Shown here: piece after piece, positions 62,714 to 64,000 of the stretch
How positions within the stretch are numbered: position 1 is the first letter of the stretch
How the letters are laid out: every line of letters begins with the position of its first letter
Source of the DNA: Maribacter stanieri
GTDB taxonomy: Bacteria > Bacteroidota > Bacteroidia > Flavobacteriales > Flavobacteriaceae
DNA length: 64,000 nt
Direction: 5' to 3'
Assembly: GCF_900112245.1 (NCBI RefSeq)
Contig: NZ_FOYX01000001.1
Location: 731,856-795,855, forward strand
The notes under the pieces: generated by a model
Databases searched by the model: none
What the model was told of the DNA's origin: nothing
The model's input: only the letters and a program-made list of their open reading frames with translations
Translations under genes and position numbers: made by a program

Positions 62714-64000
62714 ATGTCTGAACCCGAAAAGAGTTCCGTCTTTAAAAACCCCTTATTATATGGTTTTTTAGCGTTTTTTCTTGTGCTCATTATTACCCAG
62801 TTCATTGCCTTTCAAAAATACCAACTTCATCAAAAGACAGAAAGACAAGAAATAGAACAAAGAGTTGCTACCTTAAAGGTGGACTTACAGAATGTATTAA
62901 GTCAAAGCTTTTACGCCACACAAACTTTATCCTTTATTGTTGGTCAATATGGAGTACCAAAAAATTTCGATAGCGTTGCACAATTACTTTTAAATAGTAA
63001 CAAAAGTATTGATGCTCTTGAGTTAGTAAATAGTGATGGAGTAATTACCCATGTTTATCCATTAGAAGGAAATGAAGTATTAGGTCTTAACATTTTAAAT
63101 GATCCAGACAATAAATTTGGAGCAAAGACCACTCTTGAAAAAGGAGATTATTACACCGCCGGACCTATATATTTAAGACAAGGTGGCTCTGGTATTATTG
63201 GAAGAAGACCTTTATATAAAGAAGGTGAATTTAATGGTTTTGTAGCAGCCGTTGTACGTTTAACAACCGTAGTTGATGAAATACAAATAGATACTATTAA
63301 AGAAGCTCCATTCGCTTATCAACTAGTTAAAATCAATCCAGATAATTCTGAAGAGACCTTTTACGCTTCTCAGGACATTAATAAGAATGAAGCAATATCT
63401 GTTCCACTTATAGCAAGCCAAGGAGAATGGAAACTATATGTTTTTTCAAATAACAACAGTTCGTATTCAACATCTATTCTATTTTCAGTGTTAGGCTTTT
63501 TATTATCTCTAGTTTGTGGAATTCTGTCTTGGTTTTTGATGAGGCAGCCGGCAAAATTAAACAAACTGGTAGATGAGAAAACAGCACTGTTAAAATCAAG
63601 TCAAGATAGATATCGCCTTTTAATAGAAGAGGCTTCCGACTGTATTATTTTAAGTGATTTTAGTGGTAATGTTTTAGACATCAACCCTTATGGGGTTCAA
63701 ATGTTTGGTTATACTAAAGAACAATTGTTGACCAAAAACTTAAAGGATCTTGTTTCTGCCGAAGACTCAATTCAACTTCCATCTCGTTTTTTTAAATTAA
63801 AAGAAGGCAACACCATTCGTTCAGAGCGAAATTTCATTAAAAAAGATGGCACACCATTTTATGGGGAGGTAAGCGCAAAAAAATTAAATGAAAATGCGGT
63901 TTTAGGTATTATAAGAGATATTACCGAAAGAAAAGAACTTGAACTAATTGCCGAAGAAAATTTAGCGAAATTCAGTAAAGCTTATAATAATCGTTTTGTA
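62714..64000 (+). CDS. CHASE-PAS sensor protein, probably a histidine kinase (5' part, cut by the window edge)
   Basis: From ATG 62714 (MSEPEKSSVF) the frame stays open to the end, 429 codons. One helix (about 15-34) is followed by a periplasmic CHASE domain (LELVNSDGVITHVYPLEGNE, split over strands; GPIYLRQGGSGIIGRRPLY), a second helix near 255-275, and a PAS domain from about 295 (YRLLIEEASDCIILSDFSGN, IRDITERKELE). The output domain lies outside the window; histidine kinase is likely for this layout, though a diguanylate cyclase is possible. No stop or frameshift was seen. Confidence 0.8.
   Translation, partial: MSEPEKSSVFKNPLLYGFLAFFLVLIITQFIAFQKYQLHQKTERQEIEQRVATLKVDLQNVLSQSFYATQTLSFIVGQYGVPKNFDSVAQLLLNSNKSIDALELVNSDGVITHVYPLEGNEVLGLNILNDPDNKFGAKTTLEKGDYYTAGPIYLRQGGSGIIGRRPLYKEGEFNGFVAAVVRLTTVVDEIQIDTIKEAPFAYQLVKINPDNSEETFYASQDINKNEAISVPLIASQGEWKLYVFSNNNSSYSTSILFSVLGFLLSLVCGILSWFLMRQPAKLNKLVDEKTALLKSSQDRYRLLIEEASDCIILSDFSGNVLDINPYGVQMFGYTKEQLLTKNLKDLVSAEDSIQLPSRFFKLKEGNTIRSERNFIKKDGTPFYGEVSAKKLNENAVLGIIRDITERKELELIAEENLAKFSKAYNNRFV

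Noticed and set aside
1-64000. CRISPR arrays, rRNA operons, intact insertion sequences or prophage
   Set aside because: No regularly spaced repeats, rRNA segments, transposase, integrase or phage structural genes were seen in the window.

Overview
The window looks like a chromosome segment of a marine Flavobacteriaceae bacterium (Bacteroidota, of the Maribacter/Zobellia kind). Evidence is the low GC content, SusC/TonB-style outer-membrane barrels with carboxypeptidase-regulatory domains, a Bacteroidota-type NasA-NasB fusion, several TAnnTTTG promoter boxes, frequent TTG starts, and family assignments throughout. This is inference from gene content; no database was searched.

Layout. 1-2341: the end of a large Omp85-like barrel protein, an HD-phosphohydrolase fused to a Pycsar-effector-type membrane domain (PycTM), and a 41-residue membrane peptide. 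2486-24427: a compact nitrate assimilation island. It holds a rubredoxin-tailed siroheme-reductase-like protein, an assimilatory nitrate reductase fused to its own FAD/[2Fe-2S] reductase, a NarL-type regulator, a porin, a four-gene NrtABCD-type ABC importer, an FNR/CRP-type regulator co-transcribed with a NarK/NrtP transporter, uroporphyrinogen-III methyltransferase, NirB, NirD, a DUF4202 protein, a NarX-type sensor kinase and precorrin-2 dehydrogenase/ferrochelatase. Together these import nitrate, reduce it to ammonium and make the siroheme that NirB needs. A 16-bp palindrome, TACGTA-N4-TACGTA (perfect or with one or two mismatches), lies upstream of most transcription units in the island and has the spacing of a CRP/FNR operator. 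A small unrelated gene (7773-8486) interrupts the island.

24429-37638: small secreted and membrane proteins, a two-component system divergent from a PepSY-like protein, a thioredoxin-like lipid-facing protein, several short genes (one 58-residue gene found by reading the minus strand), and a sugar-related trio (DUF1080, sorbosone dehydrogenase-like, DUF3500). 37719-47565: M14 peptidase, sterol-desaturase-type hydroxylase, a CAU tRNA, methylmalonyl-CoA epimerase, RbfA, a LolE-like permease, two unknown 368-residue secreted proteins and DusB.

47778-50120 is the most intriguing part: three overlapping genes encode a divergent Lgt-like membrane protein that lacks the usual catalytic His, a radical SAM enzyme that resembles archaeal tetraether lipid synthase (Tes) in its cysteine layout, and a small two-helix membrane protein. 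This suggests an undescribed membrane-lipid or lipoprotein modification. 50126-64000: two tandem outer-membrane barrel receptors, LepA, a cation/proton antiporter divergent from a universal stress protein (with no standard start codon) and a SulP anion transporter, then the beginning of a CHASE-PAS sensor protein cut by the window edge. No CRISPR array, rRNA or intact insertion sequence was seen.
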